Shown: positions 7,856 through 16,177 of the stretch, in pieces
Position numbering within the stretch: position 1 is the stretch's first letter
Layout of the letters: each line of letters begins with the position of its first letter
Origin: Anaerotruncus rubiinfantis
GTDB taxonomy: Bacteria > Bacillota > Clostridia > Oscillospirales > Ruminococcaceae
Assembly: GCF_900078395.1 (NCBI RefSeq)
Contig: NZ_FKLA01000009.1
Span: forward strand, 1,564,614 to 1,628,613
DNA: 64,000 nt
Direction of reading: 5' to 3'
Translations under genes and position numbers: made by a program
Notes under the pieces: model-generated
What the model saw: only the letters and a program-made list of their open reading frames with translations
What the model was told of the DNA's origin: nothing
The model's database searches: none

Positions 7856-9262
7856 TTATTTCTCGAGCTTCGGAACGTACATGACGTTGAAGTCGCACAG
7901 GTTGGTGCCGGTGTTGCCGGTAAAGACGGTGTCGCCGATCGCGTCGAGCGCCTCATAGGCTGCGTGGCCGCGCAGGGAAGCGTAGATATCGACGCCCTTT
8001 TCGAGCGAGGTTGCATAACTCTGGGAGTCGGTGATGCCGCCGGCGATCGGGGCGGTGCCGTCGGTGCCTTCCGAGTCGATCGAAAGCAGGCAGCTGCCCG
8101 GGGCCTTCTGTGCAACGAGCGCGAAGCTGAGGGTCTCTTCCTGTCCAGGTCCGCCATGACCGGTGATGGTGGCGTTGTCGAGGATCTTGGTGGTCGCTTC
8201 GCCGGAGGAGAGCAGGACGCACGGCGCCTGGATCGGATTGCCGTAGGTCTGGATCTCACGCGCGATCGAACCGAAGATTGCGCCGACGTCCTTCGCCTCG
8301 CCTTCGAGGAAGGAGGTCAGGATCATGGCATTCAGACCCATTTCTTCCGCGACTTCCTTCGCATAGATGCAGGAATCCGGCAGAGTGTTGAGCAGGAAAT
8401 AAGTGTTGTTCGGGAACGCCTTCGGGGTTTCGCCCTCTTCGCCCACATTCATAAGGTACTCGACAACCTTCTTGGGCAGACGATCCTCGACGCCGTAGTC
8501 GCGGATGACGCGGCGGGCTTCTTCGAGGGTGGTCTGGTCAGGTCCCATCGGGGTGCCGCGGTATTTGGCGTAAGGGATACCGATGTCGCCGGTGGCGGGG
8601 GAGGCGACCGCATCGGAGATGCCGAAGCCGATCAGCTCGCTGCCGCGCGCTTCGATGCGTTTGGCGAGCATACCGCCGTTCATCTGGGAGATATGGCGGC
8701 GGATGGCGTTGATTTCAAAGATGTTCGCGCCGGATTTGAGCATGACGTCGGTGACGTCGATCTCATCCTGCAGGGTGAGACCCTCGATCGGGCAGCTCAT
8801 CAGCGCGGAGCTGCCGCCGGAGATGACCACGATGAACAAATCGTCCGGACCGGCGTTGTCGACGATGTCGAGGATCTTGTGGCAGGCGCGCAGGCCTTCC
8901 TCGTTCGGGAGGGGATGCCCGCCGACATAGACTTCGGTCTTGCGGAATACATCGGTCGGTTCGCTGATCTTGACGATCGCGATGCCGCGGGTCAGATGGT
9001 CGCCGAGGACTTCGTCAACCGCCATTGCCATATGGTTGCAGGCTTTGCCCGCGCCGAGCAGGTAGACGTTCTTCTTTTTGGAAAGATCCCAGGACTTGGT
9101 TCCAATGTGAAGGATGTCGCCCTCCATGTGCATGATGCTCTTGATACGCTGGTAGCTGTCAAGCCGCTGAAGGGTTTTTTCGGTGATATCCAGGACGATT
9201 TCCCTGGACTTCACATCGCCGTGGGAAAGGATGTCTGCGCGGTTACGGATTTTCTGACTCAT
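7856..9262 (-). CDS. Glycerate kinase, MOFRL family (GckA/TtuD type)
   Basis: The 468-residue protein matches the DUF4147-MOFRL glycerate kinase family, which usually phosphorylates D-glycerate at C2. Evidence includes VYLLGAGKACNHMAMAVDEVLGD near residue 66, GGHPLPNEEGLRA, VVISGGSSALMSCP, and the C-terminal MOFRL part with LLSSGEATTK, GHGGPGQEETLSFAL and SEGTDGTAPIAGGITD. An AGGAGG-type site lies just before the ATG. It is transcribed from a strong sigma-A promoter at 9339-9367 and is followed after 78 bases by the enolase-like gene, so the two form an operon linking glycerate phosphorylation with the altered enolase. Confidence 0.92.
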   Translation of the reverse strand: MSQKIRNRADILSHGDVKSREIVLDITEKTLQRLDSYQRIKSIMHMEGDILHIGTKSWDLSKKKNVYLLGAGKACNHMAMAVDEVLGDHLTRGIAIVKISEPTDVFRKTEVYVGGHPLPNEEGLRACHKILDIVDNAGPDDLFIVVISGGSSALMSCPIEGLTLQDEIDVTDVMLKSGANIFEINAIRRHISQMNGGMLAKRIEARGSELIGFGISDAVASPATGDIGIPYAKYRGTPMGPDQTTLEEARRVIRDYGVEDRLPKKVVEYLMNVGEEGETPKAFPNNTYFLLNTLPDSCIYAKEVAEEMGLNAMILTSFLEGEAKDVGAIFGSIAREIQTYGNPIQAPCVLLSSGEATTKILDNATITGHGGPGQEETLSFALVAQKAPGSCLLSIDSEGTDGTAPIAGGITDSQSYATSLEKGVDIYASLRGHAAYEALDAIGDTVFTGNTGTNLCDFNVMYVPKLEK

Positions 9263-9338
9263 AATGACCTCCTGATCTTCAATTGTTGCTTGTTATTCTG
9301 ATGGTGATGGCCTCTGGAATGTACTATTTACTTCTTAA

Positions 9339-9367
9339 AGTATAATAAGCTACAAAACGCCTGTCAA
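9339..9367 (-). promoter_or_regulatory. Sigma-A promoter of the glycerate kinase operon
   Basis: On the minus strand TTGACA (9362-9367) and TATACT (9339-9344) are 17 bases apart, about 75 bases before the kinase start. A loose inverted repeat with arms TCTCA/TGAGA lies just upstream at 9400-9427 and is a possible regulator site. The remaining divergent gap 9263-9640 shows nothing else apart from the opposite promoter. Confidence 0.85.
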
Positions 9368-9495
9368 CCATCCCCCGGTTTCTTTTGAAAAAGATCGAAT
9401 CTCAAAATTATTTTTCGCAAAATGAGAACTGTGTTTCAGTTTTTTATCGGATTGGACCTGCAAATTTGGCAGTGATGCACAGAATCAAAATAATA

Positions 9496-9524
9496 TTGAC
9501 TTCCTGAATTTGGCGTGATATCCT
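9496..9524 (+). promoter_or_regulatory. Sigma-A promoter of the cyclodeaminase-like gene
   Basis: TTGACT (9496-9501) and TATCCT (9519-9524) are 17 bases apart, giving an untranslated leader of about 110 bases before the ATG at 9641. It diverges from the glycerate kinase promoter in the same intergenic region. Confidence 0.75.
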
Positions 9525-9640
9525 CAATGTAGTAAATGAAACAATCTGTTCCACGCAAAATTTTGGCGCTGTCGTTTAAGCGTTCATTTAATTTTGGTAC
9601 ATCCATTAACCGAACTAAATTTTGAGAGGAGATACAAAAA

Positions 9641-10768
9641 ATGGGACACAAGACTGAATTCCTTTATCTGTCCGAGCCTGACCTGATTAAAGTTGGCGTA
9701 CTTGATGAGAAACGCTGCGTAGACGTTTCCGAAGAAGTTTTCAAACTTCTTTCCGAGGGTGACTACCTGATGGGTGGCCCGAATCACAACAGCCATGGCA
9801 TGGGCATCATCTTCCCGAAAGCGGAAGACTGCAAATTCCCGAATATGCCGGTTGCAGGTCCTGATAGACGTTTCTTCGCAATGCCTGCGTATCTCGGCGG
9901 CCGTTTCGACTGCTGCGGTGTGAAATGGTATGGCTCGAATGCTGCGAACCCCGCACGCGGCCTGCCCCGTTCGGTTCTGACTGTTCTGCTCAACGATAAA
10001 GACACCGGCGAGCCGCTCGCATTCCTGTCCGCCAACCTCATCAGCGCGATGAGAACCGGCGCTGTTCCGGGCGTTGCGGCGCGTTATCTGGCCCGCAAAG
10101 ATTCCGAAGTTGGCGTTATCGTCGGCTGCGGCCCGATCAACAAATCCTGCTTCCGTTCGATCATGCCGCAGGTTCCTTCCATCAAGAAGGTTTACTGCTA
10201 TGACCTGTTTGAGGACAAAGCGCAGGCCACCGCGGACTGGGTCAAAGAGGAATACGGCGTGGAAGGCGTTGTCGCCACTTCTCTGGAAGAAGCTGTCCGC
10301 GCCGGTGATGTTATCACTGTTGCCGCTTCCCGTCTGAAACCCCTCATGTTCGACAGCTCCTGGGTCAAGAAAGGCTCGACCATCCTGTTCTCCGGTCCTG
10401 GAAAGGGCGACGAGAAGTTCTGGACCGATGCGAAGATCATTTATGACCACATTGGCCTGCACGAAGCTTATGTTGAGGAAGCGATCGCTTCCGGCGACAA
10501 AGCGGGTTATTATTCCGGCGTTATCGGCGGACCGATCTACACCCTGATCGACGAGGGCAAGATCCAGCCGCTTAAGGAATCCACCAGTATCGGTGATGTT
10601 GCCCGCGGCATCAAATCCGGCCGTGACAATGACGATCAGGTTATCGTCTTCGTTGCCTGCGGTATGGCGGTATTCGATGTAGCGTGGAGCTATGACCTCT
10701 ACAAGAAAGCCCAGGAGATGGGCGTTGGACAGACGCTGAAGATCTGGGATGACCCGCACTGGAAATAA
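9641..10768 (+). CDS. Ornithine cyclodeaminase/mu-crystallin family protein
   Basis: The 375-residue protein has the family's two-domain layout: an N-terminal substrate part (FFAMPAYLGGRFDCCGVKWYGSN, LSANLISAMRTGAVPGVAARYLA) and a Rossmann NAD(P)-binding part (VGVIVGCGPINKSCFRSI, residues about 160-177). GAGAGGAG precedes the ATG. Members include ornithine cyclodeaminase, alanine dehydrogenases and imine reductases, and longer members of this shape have been annotated as amine-oxidase subunits, so the reaction is not fixed. Codon use is A/T-richer at third positions than neighbouring genes, which hints at high expression. It is alone between its own promoter and terminator. Confidence 0.85.
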   Translation: MGHKTEFLYLSEPDLIKVGVLDEKRCVDVSEEVFKLLSEGDYLMGGPNHNSHGMGIIFPKAEDCKFPNMPVAGPDRRFFAMPAYLGGRFDCCGVKWYGSNAANPARGLPRSVLTVLLNDKDTGEPLAFLSANLISAMRTGAVPGVAARYLARKDSEVGVIVGCGPINKSCFRSIMPQVPSIKKVYCYDLFEDKAQATADWVKEEYGVEGVVATSLEEAVRAGDVITVAASRLKPLMFDSSWVKKGSTILFSGPGKGDEKFWTDAKIIYDHIGLHEAYVEEAIASGDKAGYYSGVIGGPIYTLIDEGKIQPLKESTSIGDVARGIKSGRDNDDQVIVFVACGMAVFDVAWSYDLYKKAQEMGVGQTLKIWDDPHWK

Positions 10769-10779
10769 TTTAATTGCTG

Positions 10780-10812
10780 AAACGGACGGAGCGAAAGCCC
10801 CGTCCGTTTTTT
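10780..10812 (+). terminator. Intrinsic terminator after the cyclodeaminase-like gene
   Basis: AAACGGACGG and CCGTCCGTTT pair around an 11-base loop and the stem runs directly into six T. Confidence 0.88.
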
Positions 10813-10888
10813 ACTGCCAATGCTCCGCTTGTAAAGTTTTCTGGTTTCGATTAAAATAGCAGTATCCGCAGGAAAGGACAGAAATGAT

Positions 10889-11548
10889 ATGCCGCTTACA
10901 AAAGAACGGGAACTGGTCGTAAAGCATCTGCAAAAACTTATCTCTCATGGGCTCACCAAAGGCACCGGTGGGAATATCAGTATTTTTAACAGGGAAGAGG
11001 GCCTTTTGGCAGTTAGTCCGAGCGGGGTGGAATACGAAACGCTGACGCCGCAGGACATCTGCGTGATGGAGCCGGACGGAAAGTTGGTGGAGGGCAGGTG
11101 GAAACCGACCAGCGAATGGGACCTGCACCGGGTCATCTATGAGGAGCGGCCGGACGTGAACGCGGTGGTGCACACCCACAGTACCTATTCGTGCATCCTG
11201 GCGTGTCTCAATATGGGGATCGAGCCGTGCTCCTATCTCATCGGATACGCGGGAGGCGATGTACGCTGCACCAGGTACTGTACCTTCGGCACGCCGGAGC
11301 TGGCCCAAAGCGTCCTCCAGGGCATGCGGGAACGCAACGCAGTCCTGCTCGGCAACCATGGCCTGGTGGCCTGTGGAAAGGATATCCGGACAGCTTTTGA
11401 CACGGCGGAAGAGATTGAATTCTGCGCGGAGATCTATTATAAAGCGAAACTGGTGGGAAATCCAGTCATGCTCACCGATGCGGAGCTGGCCGCAGTGCTC
11501 GAAAAGTTCAAGACCTACGGCGCCCACCCGGACAAGCCTGCGGATTGA
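10889..11548 (+). CDS. Class II aldolase/adducin family protein (L-fuculose-phosphate aldolase-like)
   Basis: The 219-residue zinc aldolase shows GTGGNIS (residues 25-31, phosphate loop), Glu76 in SEWDLH (catalytic position), zinc ligands His95 and His97 in HTHS, and His157 in GNHGLVACG. These match L-fuculose-1-phosphate and L-ribulose-5-phosphate 4-epimerase relatives; the tag cannot separate them. The ATG at 10889 is used with AGGAAAGGA in front; an overlapping ATG at 10884 is out of frame. It probably cleaves or forms a phosphorylated hydroxy-aldehyde. The gene seems to be its own transcription unit after the terminator at 10780. Confidence 0.88.
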   Translation: MPLTKERELVVKHLQKLISHGLTKGTGGNISIFNREEGLLAVSPSGVEYETLTPQDICVMEPDGKLVEGRWKPTSEWDLHRVIYEERPDVNAVVHTHSTYSCILACLNMGIEPCSYLIGYAGGDVRCTRYCTFGTPELAQSVLQGMRERNAVLLGNHGLVACGKDIRTAFDTAEEIEFCAEIYYKAKLVGNPVMLTDAELAAVLEKFKTYGAHPDKPAD

Positions 11549-11569
11549 AGGCCTGTAGGATAGAGATGG

Positions 11570-11598
11570 CAAAAAGGAGCCGCCATCTGGCGGCTCCC
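11570..11598 (-). terminator. Intrinsic terminator for the zinc-ribbon gene
   Basis: Read on the minus strand, GGAGCCGCCA and its complement (11576-11597) form a two-base-loop hairpin followed by five T. On the plus strand the T-run is weak, but it may still limit read-through from the aldolase gene. Confidence 0.8.
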
Positions 11599-11612
11599 GA
11601 TTTGGGTGATTG

Positions 11613-12614
11613 CTATTGACGGTAATCGTACAGGATCGAATCATCAACCTGGAGCATCAGAGGGACATATCCCTGAGTGCTGGTTTCAATCCGGAGAACG
11701 GCTGTGAATACCGATGCGGCGTTTTCTCCGGATGCGGTGAGCCGTTCAAAGCGCTGGGTGAACGTATAGATATCTCCGTTGTGGGTCATCTCGAGGCTCT
11801 TCTGATCAAAATGGACGCTTTGCGGGCTGAACGCCGCGGCCTTCACCATCTCATGCGCGTAGACGACAGCCTGTTCATCCTGTTCGCTGGATGGCTTGCC
11901 GGCGTCGGACAGTCCGGGCAGGAAACCGGCTGCGGGCAGCAGGCGCGGGACAATCACCACGCAGGCCGCCGCAAGGACCAGCATAACCCCCAGGATGACC
12001 AGCCATTTCGGACTGCGGCGGGACGGGGAGTTCGGCTCTTTTGGCTGTTTTTCGTCTTTGTTTTGCTGCGGGACAGGCTGTTCATAATAGTCCGCATCGT
12101 CAATATGCACGGTAAAGGGCTTTGAGGGAGAAAATAGATCAGATGAACGGACGGCGGATTCGCTGGCCTGGAAGGTCACCGGTTCGTCAGCCCGGAAAGC
12201 TGCCGGTTCATCGGTGGCAAACGGCGCTGGCCCGCCGGTGGGAAAAACGGAGGATGCGGAAGATAACTCCTCCGAATCACCGGGAACAGGCGGCAGGTCG
12301 TCAAGGTCAAAATCCGGGACAAAATCGGATTCCAACCCGCTGGAGGAGATAGAAAAAGCAGCGGCTTTTGGCGGACCGGACGGCCCGTCTGTTTCGGGTT
12401 CAGCATCGTCGGACGACTTGAAGTCCCGTTGATAGAGGCAGCCGACGCAGACATCCGCGATGCTGGTTTCAGGCAGCTCGCAGCCGCAGATAGCGCAATG
12501 CCGCTTGGGGTTTTCCAGCTGTTCGATGGCATCCAAAGGATCGATAAGGCTCCCGCAATGCATGCAAAAGGAACTCTCGTCGGGGATGCTTTTGCCGCAT
12601 TTTGGACAGGTCAT
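11613..12614 (-). CDS. Zinc-ribbon membrane protein of unknown function
   Basis: The 333-residue protein begins with two zinc ribbons: C3-x2-C6 with C17-x2-C20, and C40-x2-C43 with C56-x2-C59. A long acidic, Pro/Ser-rich linker follows (about residues 65-200), then one membrane helix (about 203-225, WLVILGVMLVLAAACVVIV) and an outer domain of about 100 residues. There is no signal peptide, so the ribbons should be cytoplasmic and the C-terminal domain extracytoplasmic. Such zinc-ribbon plus single-helix proteins are common in Clostridia and unassigned. The kinase gene ends 36 bases downstream of this start in plus coordinates, on the same strand, so co-transcription is likely. Confidence 0.75.
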   Translation of the reverse strand: MTCPKCGKSIPDESSFCMHCGSLIDPLDAIEQLENPKRHCAICGCELPETSIADVCVGCLYQRDFKSSDDAEPETDGPSGPPKAAAFSISSSGLESDFVPDFDLDDLPPVPGDSEELSSASSVFPTGGPAPFATDEPAAFRADEPVTFQASESAVRSSDLFSPSKPFTVHIDDADYYEQPVPQQNKDEKQPKEPNSPSRRSPKWLVILGVMLVLAAACVVIVPRLLPAAGFLPGLSDAGKPSSEQDEQAVVYAHEMVKAAAFSPQSVHFDQKSLEMTHNGDIYTFTQRFERLTASGENAASVFTAVLRIETSTQGYVPLMLQVDDSILYDYRQ

Positions 12615-12650
12615 AAAAGTACCTCCTGACAGCCGCGCGCGGCGGGAAAA

Positions 12651-13598
12651 TCACTTCCAGGATTTGGGCTTCAGGAATTCCTGGATCAGGGACGAATCCG
12701 GAACGAGCTCGCTCGCCATGTGGAAGAAATGGCTGGAAGCGGCCATCATCCGCTGGATGATGGGGGTATAAGGCGAATCCGGCGTGCAGGCGAGCAGCAT
12801 GCGGACCATCTCGTCATGATAGAGATAGGGTTCGTAGTTGTGGGTGGAGTTGATATGCAGGTCGGCGTATTTGCGGAACGGCCGGATATACAGGTCCTCG
12901 CCGCGCAGGACGTAATCCCACATTTTGAAGGTGTCCTCAGCCAGCGTGCTGCGGTAATAAAAATCGCGTATAACCCGCCGGATGAGCCGCAGGTCGCGTG
13001 CGCAGAGCAGGATGTTTCCCTGTCCATCAACAAAGTCGCTGTGGACGCTGATATAGATTTTCATACAGGAGAAGCCTTCGACACTTTTAAAAATCAGAGG
13101 ATTGAGCGCGTGGATGCCTTCAATGATCAGAAAGGTATGCGGGTCGCAGGTGAGGTTGATCGTTTCAGCGGCGCGCCGCCCGGTGGTGAAATCGAAGATA
13201 GGGAAATTTGCATGACCCTCGCGCAGCAGGCGCTGCACCATCTCTTCAAAACAGGAGATGTCCAGCCCTTCGACCGCCTCGTAATTCTGATAGCCGTCGC
13301 TCCAGCGGGGAAGTTCTTCGACATTTTTGTAGAAATTATCCAGCGAAATGCGGTTGACCTTCTGTCCGCGTGCGGTCAGTTCATCCGCGATCATTTTTGC
13401 GCTGGTGGTTTTTCCGGACGCGGACGGCCCGGTGATCAGCAGGATGTAGATGCCGTCGCGGATTGCCTGGTCGCAGACCTGAGCGATTTTGCCGCGGTAT
13501 TCCGCCTCGGCGCGGGAAACTTCCTGCATGGGATTTGAACGGATGATATTCGATGTTTTGTCAACGGATACTTTATCCATAATCAGGCTGTATTTCAA
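12651..13598 (-). CDS. Uridine kinase-like P-loop nucleoside kinase
   Basis: The 315-residue protein carries a phosphoribulokinase/uridine-kinase domain: Walker A GPSASGKTTSAK (residues 57-68), SLDNFYKN, the substrate-loop region FDFTTGRR, and LIIEGIHALNP. The start is the TTG behind AAGGGGG; the first in-frame ATG is too far from that site. In many Clostridia this kinase type is fused to an N-terminal TGS/ThrRS-like module, which is absent here; only about 50 residues precede the P-loop. It likely phosphorylates a nucleoside or related compound; the physiological substrate is unknown. Confidence 0.82.
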   Translation of the reverse strand: MKYSLIMDKVSVDKTSNIIRSNPMQEVSRAEAEYRGKIAQVCDQAIRDGIYILLITGPSASGKTTSAKMIADELTARGQKVNRISLDNFYKNVEELPRWSDGYQNYEAVEGLDISCFEEMVQRLLREGHANFPIFDFTTGRRAAETINLTCDPHTFLIIEGIHALNPLIFKSVEGFSCMKIYISVHSDFVDGQGNILLCARDLRLIRRVIRDFYYRSTLAEDTFKMWDYVLRGEDLYIRPFRKYADLHINSTHNYEPYLYHDEMVRMLLACTPDSPYTPIIQRMMAASSHFFHMASELVPDSSLIQEFLKPKSWK

Positions 13599-13958
13599 AG
13601 CGTAGCCCCCTTGTATAGATTGATCTGATCAGTTTGCGGCCCCGATAACCGCTTTGCGGCGTTTGATGGGAATTTCCGCCCGGGCAGCGGCCCATCTTGG
13701 CCTCATGATATGCCGGATAGGCGGCGCTGCCCGCCAAAGGCGGGCAAACAGCGTGCTTTATTGTACTGCAAGAGCGAAGCGCTCAGTGAGGTCCCTCAGG
13801 CCGGGTACCGGCGCATCTGCCTGGTCATAAATCGGGACAATGGCCGCTCTGCGGTTATTGTACCACATCCGGACCGGAATGAACAATGCGCGCTGCGCAA
13901 GTTTTACAAAAGGTTCAGATTTGTGGGAAAAACCGGAGCGCCATTTCGAGCGGCTGTG
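13599..13958. other. Structured 360-base intergenic region with minus-strand promoter candidates
   Basis: Between plsC and the kinase, both on the minus strand, no ORF with a ribosome site is seen. On the minus strand TTGTTC (13881-13886) and TACAAT (13857-13862) form a promoter with 18-base spacing, and a second TACAAT sits at 13760-13765. Downstream of the first promoter are hairpins, including a short-loop TGCCCGCC/GGCGGGCA pair near 13729-13747. It could be a long kinase leader or a small RNA; I could not match it to a known family. Confidence 0.45.
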
Positions 13959-14672
13959 TCAAGCGGATTTTGCCTTGACAATCCGGCCGCGCACCTCGTC
14001 TTCGAGCGTGCGGAAATCCTCTTTGGAGAGCGCGGAGGTGTCGACCGGCGGCAGAATCCGCACCCGGACCACGGCGGGCCTGATCCACATGCGGTTCGCC
14101 TCCATTACGCGGTAGGAGCCTTCGATGCAGACTGGCACGATGGGAACGCGGGTCTTTTGGGCAATTTTGAAACCGCCCGCTTTGAAATCCCCGACCTGGT
14201 CGCCGCGGCTGCGGGTGCCCTCCGGGAAAATGATCATCGAATGCCCGTCCCGAAGGTTTTGGGCGGCTTCCTGGAGCGCCATTGCGGAACGGCGGGGATT
14301 ATCCCGGTCGATGAAAACGCAGCAGAGGTATTTCATCCAGACGCGGACAAACGGGAGTTTTTGCAGCTCCTTTTTTGCCACGACCCCATGCGGCCGGTCA
14401 AGGTTGCACAGCAGGATTGGGATATCAAAATTCCCCTGATGGTTGCTCACGAAAAGCACTGGGGTATCCGGGATGTTTTCTTTGCCGGTCACCTCCACCG
14501 TAACGCCTGCCAGACGGAGCAGTGCGGACATCCATCCGTAGACTTTGCGTCCCACAAAATCATCGCGTTCGATGATTTTTCCGGCGTCGTTCAGCCGTTT
14601 TGCATAAAGCATGGCGGGCACCAACTCGACCAGTGTAACCCAGAAATAGAGAAACCAGATAACTGTCCGCAT
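13959..14672 (-). CDS. plsC: 1-acyl-sn-glycerol-3-phosphate acyltransferase
   Basis: The 237-residue membrane enzyme makes phosphatidic acid from lysophosphatidic acid. It has an N-terminal hydrophobic segment (VIWFLYFWVTLVELVPAML), the catalytic NHQGNFD (H78-x4-D83) and FPEGTRSRG (149-157), in that order and at normal spacing. The start is the ATG 9 bases after GGAGG; a longer upstream frame overlaps the divergent radical SAM gene and is rejected. The gene diverges from the radical SAM gene with a short shared promoter region (14673-14759). Confidence 0.93.
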   Translation of the reverse strand: MRTVIWFLYFWVTLVELVPAMLYAKRLNDAGKIIERDDFVGRKVYGWMSALLRLAGVTVEVTGKENIPDTPVLFVSNHQGNFDIPILLCNLDRPHGVVAKKELQKLPFVRVWMKYLCCVFIDRDNPRRSAMALQEAAQNLRDGHSMIIFPEGTRSRGDQVGDFKAGGFKIAQKTRVPIVPVCIEGSYRVMEANRMWIRPAVVRVRILPPVDTSALSKEDFRTLEDEVRGRIVKAKSA

Positions 14673-14759
14673 CTTTGAGAACCTCCGGCTTTTTTTATAA
14701 AGATATGCTTTTCCCATTATATCTTTACAGCCGGAAAATAGCAAGCAGGGACAGCTTTG

Positions 14760-15692
14760 ATGGATAAAATCCGCAGGAAGAAGGAATTTATTTTGGAGGA
14801 GAAGATAGAGCTGAAAAGCTGCCGGCTTTGTCCGCGCGCGTGCGGCGCCGACCGGACGGTGGATTTGGGATTTTGCGGGGGAGGCGGACAGGCGCGCATA
14901 GCGCGGGCGGCGTTGCACCCCTGGGAGGAGCCCTGCCTGAGCGGGACGAATGGCTCGGGGACGGTGTTTTTTTCAGGGTGCCCGCTTCGCTGCTGCTTTT
15001 GTCAGAACTACCGCATCAGCGCGGAAAACTTTGGGAAGGAAGTTTCGGTTGGCCGGCTTGCGGAGATCTTTTTGGAACTGCAGAAAAAAGGCGCGCACAA
15101 TCTGAATTTGGTGAGCCCGCTGCACTATGCACCGTGGGTGCGGCAGGCGTTGCTGCTTGCGAAGCCGGAACTCAAAATCCCGGTTGTCTGCAACACCGGA
15201 GGCTATGAAACGCTCGAAACGCTCCGACTGCTTGATGGGCTGATCGATATCTACCTGCCCGATCTCAAATATGCGGATACAGAACGTGCGCGGCGCTATT
15301 CAAAAGCGCCGGATTATTTTTCTGTCGCGACGCAGGCAATCCTCGAGATGTTCCGGCAGACCGGCCCGGTACGCTTTGGTGCGGACGGCCTGCTCAAAAG
15401 AGGGCTGATCGTGCGCCATCTGGTGCTTCCGAAGGGCAGGATGGACTCGATGCGGGTGCTCGAATGGATCAAAAAGCACCTGCCCGAAGAGCAGGTGCTG
15501 GTAAGCCTTATGAGCCAATACACGCCGTTTTACAAAAGCGCGCAGTTCCCAGAGCTCGGACGGCGGGTGAGCACTTTTGAATATAACAGTGTGCTGGATT
15601 ATGCGGAGGAGCTGGGGCTAAAGGGATTTATGCAGGAACGCAGCTCCGCCAAAGAAGAATATACGCCGCCATTCGATCTGGAAGGGGTGTGA
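14760..15692 (+). CDS. Radical SAM protein, PflA/AmrS-like
   Basis: The 310-residue protein has the radical SAM cluster motif C74-x3-C78-x2-C81 within FSGCPLRCCFCQN, preceded by four N-terminal cysteines (C21, C24, C28, C39) that may hold a second metal site. The pattern CRLCPRACGADR followed by GFCG is typical of the COG1313 group of uncharacterised pyruvate-formate-lyase-activase-like proteins. The ATG at 14760 is used although its ribosome site is weak (CAGGGA). No glycyl radical enzyme lies nearby, so the target is unknown. Confidence 0.82.
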   Translation: MDKIRRKKEFILEEKIELKSCRLCPRACGADRTVDLGFCGGGGQARIARAALHPWEEPCLSGTNGSGTVFFSGCPLRCCFCQNYRISAENFGKEVSVGRLAEIFLELQKKGAHNLNLVSPLHYAPWVRQALLLAKPELKIPVVCNTGGYETLETLRLLDGLIDIYLPDLKYADTERARRYSKAPDYFSVATQAILEMFRQTGPVRFGADGLLKRGLIVRHLVLPKGRMDSMRVLEWIKKHLPEEQVLVSLMSQYTPFYKSAQFPELGRRVSTFEYNSVLDYAEELGLKGFMQERSSAKEEYTPPFDLEGV

Positions 15693-15711
15693 GGGGGTAC
15701 ACGACACGACC

Positions 15712-15987
15712 TCAGACCGAATGGGCGGCGGCGACACGGCGGCTCTGGGGATGCGGCTCTGGACGAACCGCCCGTACAGGCCGCCTGCGGCGCACACGGA
15801 TAAAGAAACGCTGATGGCTCAGATGAGAGGCGAACAGTGCGCACCCTGAAAAAAGGATGAGCTGCAGCAAAAGCTGCGGGAAATTGATGCTGCCGGTTTC
15901 CCAGGCGCCAATCGAACCGATCAGGCAGAATACGGCGACCAGAACCATAACCTGGAACAAATATCGAATCAGTTGAACCAACTTCAT
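15712..15987 (-). CDS. Small two-helix membrane protein with arginine-rich tail
   Basis: The 91-residue protein has two predicted membrane helices (about residues 5-27, LIRYLFQVMVLVAVFCLIGSI; and 36-54, FPQLLLQLILFSGCALFASHL), followed by a basic tail (RFFIRVRRRRPVRAVRP). GGAGGG lies 6 bases before the ATG. It is expressed from a strong promoter (16047-16075) whose spacer is a perfect palindrome, divergent from an S24-type repressor gene. I do not recognise the family. The genetics suggest that the repressor controls it; a stress, envelope or toxin-like role is possible but unproven. Confidence 0.7.
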   Translation of the reverse strand: MKLVQLIRYLFQVMVLVAVFCLIGSIGAWETGSINFPQLLLQLILFSGCALFASHLSHQRFFIRVRRRRPVRAVRPEPHPQSRRVAAAHSV

Positions 15988-16046
15988 AAAAAATCCCTCC
16001 AGCTTTGCCATGTTGTCATAAAGGCTGTCCACAACCTTATGTTTAT

Positions 16047-16075
16047 ACTATATTACAACCATTGGTTGTTGTCAA
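16047..16075 (-). promoter_or_regulatory. Sigma-A promoter of the small membrane protein gene
   Basis: On the minus strand TTGACA (16070-16075) and TATAGT (16047-16052) have a 17-base spacer. The spacer contains the complete palindrome at 16055-16069, so a protein bound there would block RNA polymerase. Confidence 0.88.
16055..16069. promoter_or_regulatory. Candidate repressor operator, perfect 15-bp palindrome
   Basis: ACAACCATTGGTTGT is perfectly symmetric around its central T. The half-motif ATTACAAC also occurs at 16052-16059, 16081-16088 and 16111-16118, the last inside the spacer of the plus-strand promoter. The three sites sit across both divergent promoters, the usual layout for an autoregulating repressor. 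Confidence 0.7.
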
Positions 16076-16104
16076 GCGAAATTACAACTATTTTTATGAT
16101 TTTA

Positions 16105-16133
16105 TTGACAATTACAACTTTTGCGTGTATATT
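16105..16133 (+). promoter_or_regulatory. Sigma-A promoter of the S24-type repressor gene
   Basis: TTGACA (16105-16110) and TATATT (16128-16133) are 17 bases apart, with transcription starting near 16140. The spacer begins with an ATTACAAC motif, pointing to autoregulation. Confidence 0.85.
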
Positions 16134-16177
16134 ATACCCAGAGGATAAAATACATTGAATAGAAGTTGGAGGCAGCG

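Noticed and set aside
7964..9301. 445-codon open frame antisense to the glycerate kinase gene
   Set aside because: The sense strand encodes a full, recognisable MOFRL kinase with promoter and ribosome site; the antisense product has no recognisable motif.
14757..14759. TTG start for the radical SAM gene
   Set aside because: The adjacent ATG at 14760 is the more likely start; the TTG adds one residue and no better ribosome spacing.
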